Positions 27,497 through 35,406 of a DNA stretch of 64,000 bases are shown here, one piece after another. The stretch comes from Leptospira montravelensis (GTDB lineage Bacteria; Spirochaetota; Leptospiria; Leptospirales; Leptospiraceae), in assembly GCF_004770045.1 (NCBI RefSeq), contig NZ_RQFO01000017.1, positions 186,001 through 250,000 of the forward strand, given 5' to 3'. Below the pieces are notes generated by a model. It was given only the letters and a program-made list of their open reading frames with translations, had not been told where the DNA came from and ran no database searches. The translations under genes were made by a program, and so were the position numbers. Position 1 is the first letter of the stretch. Each line of letters opens with the position of its first letter.

Positions 27497-28234
27497 ATGA
27501 CTGCAACTTTATTCACCTTCCCCATTTCACATTTTTCTGAAAAAGCTAGATGGGCATTGGATCTTGCAAATTACGATTACAAACTAAACCCTCTTGTTCC
27601 CGGACAACACATCCAAACTTTAAAACCCATAGTCAGCGATCTCTATGTACCAGTTTTAGAGACAGAAACAGGGATCATTCAAGGTTCTGGCAATATTCTG
27701 GATTTAGTGGAAGAAAAGGCATTTGGCCACAAAGCTTCTTCAGAAGAAAAACAGATGGAAGAAAAAATCGATACTCAAATTGGAAAAAGTTTACAAACAC
27801 TTTTGTATCACTTTATTTTAGATTATCCTGAAATTGTAGGTAAATTATTTTTATTAAAACCCGCATCGCCTAATGATACCGTTGGTGCTCCTGAACATTT
27901 TGAATTGATAGCTTTATCTCTCAAAAGAAGATACAAAATTACTCCCAAAAACTTGGAGGTCGTAAAACAATCACTAGACGAATGTTCCAAAGAATTGATT
28001 GAAATTTATAAAGGCAGCAAATTTTTTAATGGAACTACCTTTGGCCGCGTTGATTTGACCTTGGCAAGTCTTATGGGAATGCTTGCGGAACCAAAGGAAT
28101 CACCTGCCTATCCTTGGTTTACTTCTGTACAAATGCCTGAAACCTTTCTCACTTGGCGAAAAGAATTAGGTTTCGAAATATTATTCGATAAAATCAAAGA
28201 ATTCTATAAGGATTTTCGAATCCAATCTAAATAG
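27497..28234 (+). CDS. Glutathione S-transferase-like protein
   Basis: 245 residues. The N-terminal ~75 residues form a thioredoxin-like GST domain: FPISHFSEKARWALDLANYDY, the cis-Pro region DLYVPVLETETG and the IIQGSGNILDLVEEK glutathione-site strand with 'GSG' in place of the usual ES. The remainder is the helical C-terminal domain. Ser12 or Ser15 could be the activating residue. The start ATG lies one base from the in-frame TTG of the divergent peptidase. The 3' end overlaps convergent cutA by 31 bases. Substrate unknown. Confidence 0.75.
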   Translation: MTATLFTFPISHFSEKARWALDLANYDYKLNPLVPGQHIQTLKPIVSDLYVPVLETETGIIQGSGNILDLVEEKAFGHKASSEEKQMEEKIDTQIGKSLQTLLYHFILDYPEIVGKLFLLKPASPNDTVGAPEHFELIALSLKRRYKITPKNLEVVKQSLDECSKELIEIYKGSKFFNGTTFGRVDLTLASLMGMLAEPKESPAYPWFTSVQMPETFLTWRKELGFEILFDKIKEFYKDFRIQSK

Positions 28235-28527
28235 TCTGGATTACCAGAAACAATAGGCCACTCCACAATGCAGGGAGTTTCATAAGAATGTAATTCTTTG
28301 ATCCTCTGCATTAAGGACCCAACCTTATCCTTGGTGGTTTTGAACAAACAAACCATTTCCGTTGTTTCTTCCAAAACATCATTCCAAATATAAATTGAAT
28401 CCATTGATTTTATGATATTGGCACAAGCTGCCAGTCGTTCTGCCACTACCTCTTTGGATATTTTTTTGGCTTCCTCTTCCGAGGAAAAAGTGACATAGAT
28501 TGTGCTGAAATCCCAAGCTTCCTTCAT
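28204..28527 (-). CDS. cutA: CutA1-type divalent cation tolerance protein
   Basis: 107 residues, the usual CutA length. Family marks are IYVTFSSEEEAKKISKEVV, ERLAACANI, the DSIYIWNDVLEETTEMV strand pair and KELHSYETPCIVEWPI. CutA proteins form stable trimers of ferredoxin-like fold; the copper-tolerance role from E. coli is uncertain elsewhere. It is a single gene converging on the GST-like gene, with which it overlaps by 31 bases. Confidence 0.93.
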   Translation of the reverse strand: MKEAWDFSTIYVTFSSEEEAKKISKEVVAERLAACANIIKSMDSIYIWNDVLEETTEMVCLFKTTKDKVGSLMQRIKELHSYETPCIVEWPIVSGNPDYLDWIRKSL

Positions 28528-28577
28528 TTGTTTTTTTTCCTACTTGCTCAAATTTTTAGATACTTATAATTCTGTGT

Positions 28578-29366
28578 ATGCAGTTTTCTATTTCAAAAAC
28601 TTCCCTAATCATTGCGGCTTTTTGTTTTCCTATCTTAGCAGAACCACTCAATCCTCCAAACATTACTTCCACGAGTCAATTGTTACCAAATTCAAAAAAA
28701 TACACTCCTCTATTAGCTATGGACGGAAAACTCAAAACCAGTTGGGTTGAAGGGGCAGCCGGCGAAGGGATTGGAGAATCTTTACAAATCAAATACAAAT
28801 CGCCGATTAGTTTTCGCTCTCTTTCCATCTACAATGGATTTGGTGATCCTAAACTTTGGGCTGCAAACAACCGAATCAAAAAATTAAAAATTTCTACCGA
28901 AGATGGAAACGAAGAGATTGTTACTTTGAAAGATAGTTTATCTCTTCAAATGATCGAATTCAAATCAGAACTTAGGACAAAAGAAATTACTCTGACAATC
29001 CAAGAAGTATATAAAGGAACCAATACAGAAAATACTGCCATCGCAGAAGTTTTATTCAATTCAGAACAAGCAGGTTCTGCTCTTATCCCTCCCAAAAATA
29101 CTTGGGCCATTGGAAAATGGAAAACCAAATCCAATATTGCAAGGATCCAACTTCATAATGATGGAACTTGTGAAATGGGATATGAAACTGCGAAGATGTT
29201 ATGTACTTGGACAGAAAAAGGGGACAAAGTCATTGTGAGTTTAGAAGCAACACTTCCTCTCACGAATACAGATATTTTAGAAATCAAACGCAGAGGAAAT
29301 CCAACTGATCCAATCCTCGAGATCAATGGAAAACATGAATTTATTTCCAACAGAGATGGTGTTTAA
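28578..29366 (+). CDS. Exported protein with NADase-type glycan-binding / discoidin-like domain
   Basis: 262 residues. Signal peptide ends at PILA. Residues about 25-150 resemble the NADase-type glycan-binding (galactose-binding-like jelly-roll) domain: LAMDGKLKTSWVEGAAGEGI, ISFRSLSIYNGFGDPKLW, NRIKKLKISTEDG and TAIAEVLF. The C-terminal ~80 residues form a separate small beta domain (TWAIGKWKTKSNIARIQL). I see no enzyme motif, so it is more likely a binding protein on the envelope. Isolated, with convergent neighbour 18 bases downstream. Confidence 0.65.
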   Translation: MQFSISKTSLIIAAFCFPILAEPLNPPNITSTSQLLPNSKKYTPLLAMDGKLKTSWVEGAAGEGIGESLQIKYKSPISFRSLSIYNGFGDPKLWAANNRIKKLKISTEDGNEEIVTLKDSLSLQMIEFKSELRTKEITLTIQEVYKGTNTENTAIAEVLFNSEQAGSALIPPKNTWAIGKWKTKSNIARIQLHNDGTCEMGYETAKMLCTWTEKGDKVIVSLEATLPLTNTDILEIKRRGNPTDPILEINGKHEFISNRDGV

Positions 29367-29384
29367 TAAAAGTTTTTAAAATAA

Positions 29385-30536
29385 TCAAGCCATCCAGGAT
29401 AACCAAATAGATTCTACCACGGATGGTTCTTTTTCCTCCGTGGTTTCAAAATACAAAACTGTATTTTGGTATGGTTTTCCAGATAAATCTCTTACGGGTG
29501 TTAATAGAATTAAACTAACACCTAATTCTTTTTCCAATCGATTTAACGTAGACCATTCCTCTAAAGAACCTTGTTTCGGGTAAGGCAATATTAAAATTCC
29601 ACTGACAGTATCTTTCCCTGCATTTCGTTTTTTTCTAATTTCCCACAAAATTCGACCAATCGAGTAACGAAAGTTAAATTCAGATACAGGTTGGATTTGA
29701 GTCCTTCCTTCTTCCCTATACAAAAACCCATCAATCGCACAGGGCCCAGAATATTCTTTAGGAACAAGTCCCTTGGTATCACGTACAAGATCCATGACAG
29801 GTGGTAAAAAGTGAGCTGAATGAGGAAGGTCTGTTCCAGCGATACGAATCCCACGAAATACTCCTTCCTTATCGATGAGCATCGCGGTAGAAGTTAAATA
29901 AAAGAACTCTCCATCTAACACATCCCATAAAGTTGAAAAATCAAAGAATCTTTCCTCTCCCACCCAAGACTCAGCTACGATGGGAAAACCAAAAAGTTTT
30001 TTGTTCACTTGGGACATCTTCCAGGAGTCTGATGGCGATTTAAAAATGATATGGTTTCGACCAGCTAGACCAAATTCACTTTTAAGAACAATGGGAAGTT
30101 TTGTTTCTTCTAGTTCGGCAAACAAATGTTCTTCGGAAGTAATTACCTTTGCAGGCAAAGGTGAGTGGTGTTTTCGAAAATCTAGTTGGGTAATTTTGGA
30201 ATTGAGATACCTTGAAGTTTCGATACGAATCGGATCTTCCTGCAGTCTACCTTCATACCATTCGTTTCGGCACCCCCATTCGACAAGAGTGACATCGCCC
30301 AGGAGCCCCCCTTCTAAAAACGGTGTTCCCGGAGTGAGTCCAGAGTCCTTCCAATGTTTGGAAAGTTCTGCGCTGGGTAATTCTTCAACAAGGACAAAGT
30401 CTTCTGGCCTTGAGATCGGAAAAAACATTTTCTCTAAACAACGATTCCTCCTTTTGAGAGAGGAATCTAAATTTGGAGGATTAGAAGGCAATCTATACTC
30501 AAAAAGTGAGTCTAGATAATAGAGAGTCCTATCCAA
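29385..30536 (-). CDS. ATP-grasp-like protein of unknown substrate
   Basis: 383 residues from a TTG that follows the upstream TGA directly; ATG 30428 is a later option. ATP-grasp traits are LPIVLKSEFGLAGRNHIIFK (ATP-binding Lys and Gly loop, about 148-168), VAESWVGEERFFDFS, and QPVSEFNFRYSIGRI, which looks like the metal-binding ExNxR element. Enzymes of this fold join a carboxylate to an amine or thiol. The C-terminal ~80 residues lack a clear assignment. It is probably co-transcribed with the DegT-like gene, implying a shared pathway making or modifying an amino or peptide compound. Confidence 0.65.
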   Translation of the reverse strand: MDRTLYYLDSLFEYRLPSNPPNLDSSLKRRNRCLEKMFFPISRPEDFVLVEELPSAELSKHWKDSGLTPGTPFLEGGLLGDVTLVEWGCRNEWYEGRLQEDPIRIETSRYLNSKITQLDFRKHHSPLPAKVITSEEHLFAELEETKLPIVLKSEFGLAGRNHIIFKSPSDSWKMSQVNKKLFGFPIVAESWVGEERFFDFSTLWDVLDGEFFYLTSTAMLIDKEGVFRGIRIAGTDLPHSAHFLPPVMDLVRDTKGLVPKEYSGPCAIDGFLYREEGRTQIQPVSEFNFRYSIGRILWEIRKKRNAGKDTVSGILILPYPKQGSLEEWSTLNRLEKELGVSLILLTPVRDLSGKPYQNTVLYFETTEEKEPSVVESIWLSWMA

Positions 30537-31631
30537 TCAATAGATTCGTCGGATGGCAGTGGCAATCCGTTGTACATTATCTTTTGTTAGGTTAGGATAA
30601 ATTGGAATACAATGCCCTCTTTGGTAAAGGCGTTCCGCATTAGGAAATTCCAAAGGATTTTCTTCCAACACTCGATGAATTGGTTCATCTACAGTTCTTT
30701 GTGTTCCAATATGAATCGACTTAAAATATCGTTGGATCTCTTCGTAGTTTTGGCCCGATACAACGATAGGAAATCTTTGGAACGTATCTTCTGTTGGATT
30801 TTGAAAATAAGTTTCTAATCTAGAATTTTGAACTGCTTGTAAGTAAGCAGACGCAATTTTTTTCTTACGTTCTAAAATCACACCGAGTTTAGAAAGTTGT
30901 TCGATTCCAAGAGCAGCTTGGTAATCCACCAAATTATAATCATACTTTGGTTCACCAAAGTTACGTTTGGCGGAAGACCCAGACTTATAGGATTTCACTG
31001 CATTGGAAAGAGAAAGTTCCGAAGTAATGATCATCGCCCCATTTCCGGTGGTGATGATATTTTCAGCACTGAGGCCACAAATTGCAATTTTAGATTGTTT
31101 GCCGACGGAAATGGTTTCGGAAGTGGCACCAATGGCTTCTGTAAAATCTTCTACTATTTCCAATCCTTCGATAGAATAATCGGAAAGACGAATGAGAGAT
31201 CCAAAACTATGATCAAATAGAGCAAATTTCGCACCTGACTCATTTTTTTTGCGAAGGAATTCTTCAGGACATGGGTGGAAAGAATTTCGTTTTAAATCCA
31301 CAAGCACAGGTTTTGCTTGCAAAAGAAAAATGGCATCCAAAGCCGAGATGGGTGCATAACTAGAAAGGATAACGGAGTCCCCTGCTTTTACACCTAACGC
31401 AAGTAATGCTAAGTGGTATGCGGAGGTAAGGGAATTGGAAGAAACTGCATATTTAATTTTAAATGTATGGCAAAACGTTTTTTCGAAACGTTCTACGATT
31501 TCACCGGTAGAAAGATGTTCTTCTACGAGACACTCTAAAACCCCTTTCAGGTCTTCCCTGGATAGAGTCGGTTTAAAAAATTCGATATCTTTTTCTTTTC
31601 GAATAGGTCTTTGTATTGTTTCGGTGCTCAT
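30537..31631 (-). CDS. DegT/DnrJ/EryC1-family protein lacking the PLP lysine
   Basis: 364 residues. The fold-type I aminotransferase layout of the sugar aminotransferase family is clear: FEKTFCHTFKIKYAVSSNSL near 50-68, the SYAPISALDAI segment, VEDFTEAIGA with the PLP-nitrogen Asp162, and TTGNGAMIIT near 194-203. At the place of the Schiff-base Lys (normally SFxxxKxxTTGEGG) the chain reads GLSAENIITTGNG; residues 190-191 are Glu-Asn and the nearest Lys is ten residues back. It is therefore probably not a normal transaminase. It may be a dehydratase-like variant or a structural homologue. It abuts the ATP-grasp gene. Confidence 0.8.
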   Translation of the reverse strand: MSTETIQRPIRKEKDIEFFKPTLSREDLKGVLECLVEEHLSTGEIVERFEKTFCHTFKIKYAVSSNSLTSAYHLALLALGVKAGDSVILSSYAPISALDAIFLLQAKPVLVDLKRNSFHPCPEEFLRKKNESGAKFALFDHSFGSLIRLSDYSIEGLEIVEDFTEAIGATSETISVGKQSKIAICGLSAENIITTGNGAMIITSELSLSNAVKSYKSGSSAKRNFGEPKYDYNLVDYQAALGIEQLSKLGVILERKKKIASAYLQAVQNSRLETYFQNPTEDTFQRFPIVVSGQNYEEIQRYFKSIHIGTQRTVDEPIHRVLEENPLEFPNAERLYQRGHCIPIYPNLTKDNVQRIATAIRRIY

Positions 31632-31650
31632 CCAACAGCACTCCTCTATA

Positions 31651-31690
31651 TTATGTCACTTAAATACCGTATTTCTGAATTATGTCACTT
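31651..31690 (-). promoter_or_regulatory. Tandem pair of the AAGTGACATAA motif upstream of the DegT-like gene
   Basis: TTATGTCACTT occurs at 31651-31661 and again at 31680-31690, a 29-base period, in the gap between the divergent DegT-like gene and the aminotransferase at 31735. Two directly repeated copies in 40 bases suggest a bound regulator rather than chance. Confidence 0.45.
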
Positions 31691-31734
31691 CATTTTTCGA
31701 AATGCGAACATAATTTTAAGATTCCCTCAGAAAA

Positions 31735-33039
31735 ATGGTTCAGAAACGAGAAAGTCTGGTGAATATGACGCCCATGACGGATTCTTTTCCTTCTCTTTGG
31801 GCCAGCCGCCTCCGCCAAAACCAGGGAATTCGTTCTCTCATGGAAGATTTAGGCCAAGTTACGGGACACCCTGAGGAAATCCTACTCGGGGGTGGAAATC
31901 CCGCCCATATTCCCGAAGCCGAAGAAATTTTTGCTGCCTGTTTTCAAACCTTAGCCAATGACCCGAACCTCACTGCACTTCTCGGAGACTACCAAGCTCC
32001 GATTGGAAACGACCGTTTCCGTTCGTTAGCCGCTGAATATCTTTCTCCGCATTTAGGTGCCAGACTCACAAAAGACAATATTGCTTTTTTTAACGGCAGC
32101 CAAAATGCCTACTCCTATCTACTCAACATCCATTCAGGAAAAATGTCTGATGGGAGTTTCAAAAAAATCCTTTTACCCGTAGTCCCAGAATATATTGGTT
32201 ATGCGGACCAAACCATCGAAGCCGATACTTTTTTGGCAAACGCACCCGATGTGATCCCAACAGGAAACCATAGATTTCGTTATGGATTTAACAAAGAAAA
32301 CTTTGATCTCTCAAACATTGGTTGTGTTGTGATGTCAAGGCCCACAAATCCCACCGGAAATATTTTTCCAATGGAAGACATTCAATGGATAGAAGAAAGA
32401 ACCCAAAAAAAATCAATCCCACTTCTTGTTGACCTAGCTTATGGAAATCCTTTCCCCAACCTCATTGCAACCGAAGAACCTATCACTTACGCCGAAGGAA
32501 GAACTTTATCTTTAAGTTTTTCCAAAATTGGTCTACCAGGGGTTCGATTGGGTATCATCATCTCCAATCCAGATACTATTGAAACTCTTTCCTCTTTTGC
32601 GGCCGTTGGAAACTTAGCTGTGGGGAACCTGGGTGTATATATGATGGAGATTCTTTTTCGAAAAAATATCCTACCCGATCTTGCAAAAAACGTCTTACGT
32701 CCGTTTTATGAAAAAAAGTTGGAACTTGCCATTGCGATCTTTGAATCAGAATTTAAAAAGTTGGGAGTGGAGTATGAAATCCACGATCCTTTGGGTGGAT
32801 TTTTTCTTTGGATTCGTTTTCCGAATCTTTCCATATCAAATCACAAACTTTACCACCTTTGTAAAGATAAACGGCTCTTTATAGTTTCAGGTCATTATTT
32901 CTTTCCGGGATTAAACTCAGATTTTTCCCATACTAAAGAATGCATACGTTTGACATATTGCCGTAAGGAAGAAGAATTAGCCAGGGGAGCCCATATCCTT
33001 GCAAAAATTGTGGCTTCACACCAGGCAAAATCCAAATGA
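31735..33039 (+). CDS. Valine--pyruvate-type aminotransferase (PLP class I/II)
   Basis: 434 residues, or 424 from ATG 31765, which has the better GGTGA upstream. Closest family by eye is AvtA: LLGGGNPAHIPEAEEIF, LGDYQAPIGNDRFRSLAAEYL, MSRPTNPTGNIFP and VDLAYGNPFPNL. The PLP lysine is in LSLSFSKIGLPGVRLGI. It would exchange amino groups between valine or alanine and 2-oxoacids, in the cytosol. It overlaps the next gene by four bases. It shares a divergent promoter region with the DegT-like gene. Confidence 0.85.
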   Translation: MVQKRESLVNMTPMTDSFPSLWASRLRQNQGIRSLMEDLGQVTGHPEEILLGGGNPAHIPEAEEIFAACFQTLANDPNLTALLGDYQAPIGNDRFRSLAAEYLSPHLGARLTKDNIAFFNGSQNAYSYLLNIHSGKMSDGSFKKILLPVVPEYIGYADQTIEADTFLANAPDVIPTGNHRFRYGFNKENFDLSNIGCVVMSRPTNPTGNIFPMEDIQWIEERTQKKSIPLLVDLAYGNPFPNLIATEEPITYAEGRTLSLSFSKIGLPGVRLGIIISNPDTIETLSSFAAVGNLAVGNLGVYMMEILFRKNILPDLAKNVLRPFYEKKLELAIAIFESEFKKLGVEYEIHDPLGGFFLWIRFPNLSISNHKLYHLCKDKRLFIVSGHYFFPGLNSDFSHTKECIRLTYCRKEEELARGAHILAKIVASHQAKSK

Positions 33040-35357
33040 GTGAAGACAACTTTGATCTATCAGACACAGACGTAGAGAATCCGTCTGCCAAAGAGGAAAC
33101 ATCTTCCGATAGACCATCCGCACAATCCTATATCTTTTTGTCTGATTCGGTTGGTAGTCTAACACCTACAGCACGTTGTATCCTGGACGAACTCAAAGAC
33201 TGGCACAAACGTTTAGAAAAACATGGCTCCAAAGAAAAACACGCATCCTATTTGCTGACTGTAGACAAACTTCCCGAAGCTCTTGGAAAATATACAAACC
33301 TAGGAACCCAAGGTCGCACGGAAAATTCCATTTACCATGCACTGCGTCAAATTTTGGACATTGACCACAGAGGCCAAAACAGAGCCGCTTACGCCTACCC
33401 ATATCTCATTCGAAATGGTAGCAAAATTGCTTCTAAAATTGCACTCGTAGCACCGCAAAACGAAAATAAAACGGATACCCAACCTTACAGGCAGGCTTGT
33501 TTTCGATTTTCGCAAGACCTAATCAAGGTACTTTTAGATAACCGTGCTAAAAAAGGAAGGAATTGGGATGAAGAAAATCCAGGTTCCTTACTTTTGCAAA
33601 AGAACAAAGAAGGTAACACTTGGCTTTATCCAAAACTTGGATCTCTTGAAGCAGAAATCTCCTCTCTTGTCAGAAAAGGATTTGGAAATTTACCTTATAT
33701 TCCCATGCCGGATTTTCTCCAAGACTTCACTGAATTTGCAAGAGAACAAAACTTAGCACTTCCGATTTTAGCCGATTATCATATCGTGATTGATGAGTTA
33801 AATATTTTACCAGATGGAAGTTTCAAACGATTACCAGAAGTGGTGAACCAAATCCTTGCACATATGAATGGATTGGAACATTTTACAAAAGACCAACTCA
33901 CCAAACTTGCGAAAGACGCAAAATACGAATCTTTCCTTGCTACTTTTAGCGATTATTTATCTAAACCAAAATTTTCTTCTTTGGAATCGAAAATGAATCC
34001 AGAGGAAGAAGTAAAAAAGTTTTTATCCATCATTGAAAACTTTCCTTATCCAATGGAAAAAGGAAACAGATCTTTATCAGTTAAAGAAACTATTGAACTG
34101 AGTGTGAAAATTTTAAAAAGACTCTCGGAAGAAAAAGGTTCGGTTCTAAATCGTAAAGATGATAGCATTTATGGTACAGTTAAAAATGCAGTCATCGCCA
34201 AAATTCCTGAACATACAAAAAATCATAATACACTACTAAGAATTGATTTTGAAGAAGAAGTCGCAAAAGCGGGGATCACTTCGGAAGAAAAAGCAAACGA
34301 ATACATCAAACGTTTGAAAGACGATGTATTTTCAGATCATTCTTATTATGAAGAAAAACTTCCTGATGGTAGATCTGTTTATTATGTTGTGGATCATGGT
34401 TATATGGCTGCGGTCATCCACAAACTTGCGTTTGAAGGAAGAACCAATCCCGAATACAAAAAACAATTGGGTTATGCCAAAATCATCAACCATAAACTTT
34501 CAAATCCTAAACATCCAGAACTTAATAACAAACTAAAACCTGAGTTAATTGCAAAACTCAATGCCGATGTCAAAAATATGGAAGTGGAAGAATTGGAAAA
34601 GGAAAGATCCAATGAAATTCGCTCTCGTTTCAATGTTGTTCCTGGAATTTTAACCTTTGTCGTCAGCACACTTATTTTTATCACAGGAGCTTACTACCTC
34701 CGTTCTGCGATGCCAATTTTCTTTGGGGTTCCTTTCTCTGTTGTTCTCGGATTTATGGCTGCCATTTATTTCCGAGAAAAATCTACAGAAGAGATCCGAG
34801 AAGATATCAAAAACTCAGGAAAATTTTCTGGGATTGGAGATTGGGGTAAACCAACCTATCAATCTAGCTCCTCTTCTTCTTCCTACGAGGATGAAACAGA
34901 AAATAGCAAAAAGGACGAAAAACTTTCTAATATCTATAAAGCCGCAGATAACTTCGTATTTCCCAAACGATTCAATAAAATCACCGACAAAGTTTTGGAT
35001 CCTAAATCCTTACGATCTCGGATTTACGAAAACTTAGACAATATCAAACGAAACAATATGACATTGGGAAAAGAGAAAGATAACGACAAAGTTGCTTCGA
35101 CTGTAGAATATGCGGTATTACAATCTGTTTCTACCGTAGTCATCCCAGACGATGTTGCCATTCGGGATCTGCCGAACACCATTCTCATCAACCGAAATGA
35201 TATGAAGTCAGCACTCTTTCGTGGTCAACTTGCCGACCACTACAGAGAGGAAATGAACAAAAAGAAGTTCGATAAAAAATTGGTTAAGTACTACACCTAC
35301 CTTATCAACACGATTGAAATGGAGTATTATAAATACCTTCCGAAAAAACGAGTTTAA
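33036..35357 (+). CDS. Large membrane protein of unknown function
   Basis: 773 residues, no recognised family. The N-terminus is acidic and Ser-rich (about 1-35). A long soluble helical region extends to about 530. Two membrane segments follow (PGILTFVVSTLIFITGAYYL, then FFGVPFSVVLGFMAAIYF). A Ser tract (SSSSSSYEDE) precedes a charged C-terminal ~150 residues. Both long soluble parts would face the same side, probably the cytosol since there is no signal peptide. ATGA overlap with the aminotransferase upstream suggests coupled expression, but nothing in the sequence shows a shared task. Confidence 0.7.
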   Translation: MSEDNFDLSDTDVENPSAKEETSSDRPSAQSYIFLSDSVGSLTPTARCILDELKDWHKRLEKHGSKEKHASYLLTVDKLPEALGKYTNLGTQGRTENSIYHALRQILDIDHRGQNRAAYAYPYLIRNGSKIASKIALVAPQNENKTDTQPYRQACFRFSQDLIKVLLDNRAKKGRNWDEENPGSLLLQKNKEGNTWLYPKLGSLEAEISSLVRKGFGNLPYIPMPDFLQDFTEFAREQNLALPILADYHIVIDELNILPDGSFKRLPEVVNQILAHMNGLEHFTKDQLTKLAKDAKYESFLATFSDYLSKPKFSSLESKMNPEEEVKKFLSIIENFPYPMEKGNRSLSVKETIELSVKILKRLSEEKGSVLNRKDDSIYGTVKNAVIAKIPEHTKNHNTLLRIDFEEEVAKAGITSEEKANEYIKRLKDDVFSDHSYYEEKLPDGRSVYYVVDHGYMAAVIHKLAFEGRTNPEYKKQLGYAKIINHKLSNPKHPELNNKLKPELIAKLNADVKNMEVEELEKERSNEIRSRFNVVPGILTFVVSTLIFITGAYYLRSAMPIFFGVPFSVVLGFMAAIYFREKSTEEIREDIKNSGKFSGIGDWGKPTYQSSSSSSSYEDETENSKKDEKLSNIYKAADNFVFPKRFNKITDKVLDPKSLRSRIYENLDNIKRNNMTLGKEKDNDKVASTVEYAVLQSVSTVVIPDDVAIRDLPNTILINRNDMKSALFRGQLADHYREEMNKKKFDKKLVKYYTYLINTIEMEYYKYLPKKRV

Positions 35358-35406
35358 ATACTAAAATTATTTGATTCTAAAGTGGTCGCTCTTCCTATGG
35401 AGTGTG

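Noticed and set aside
28487..28497. Another near copy of the AAGTGACATA motif
   Set aside because: It lies inside the cutA coding region, where it encodes conserved Tyr-Val-Thr, so it is probably coincidence.
29980..30519. 179-residue plus-strand frame over the ATP-grasp gene
   Set aside because: It is antisense to a gene with clear motifs and is highly Ser/Arg-rich, typical of a shadow frame.
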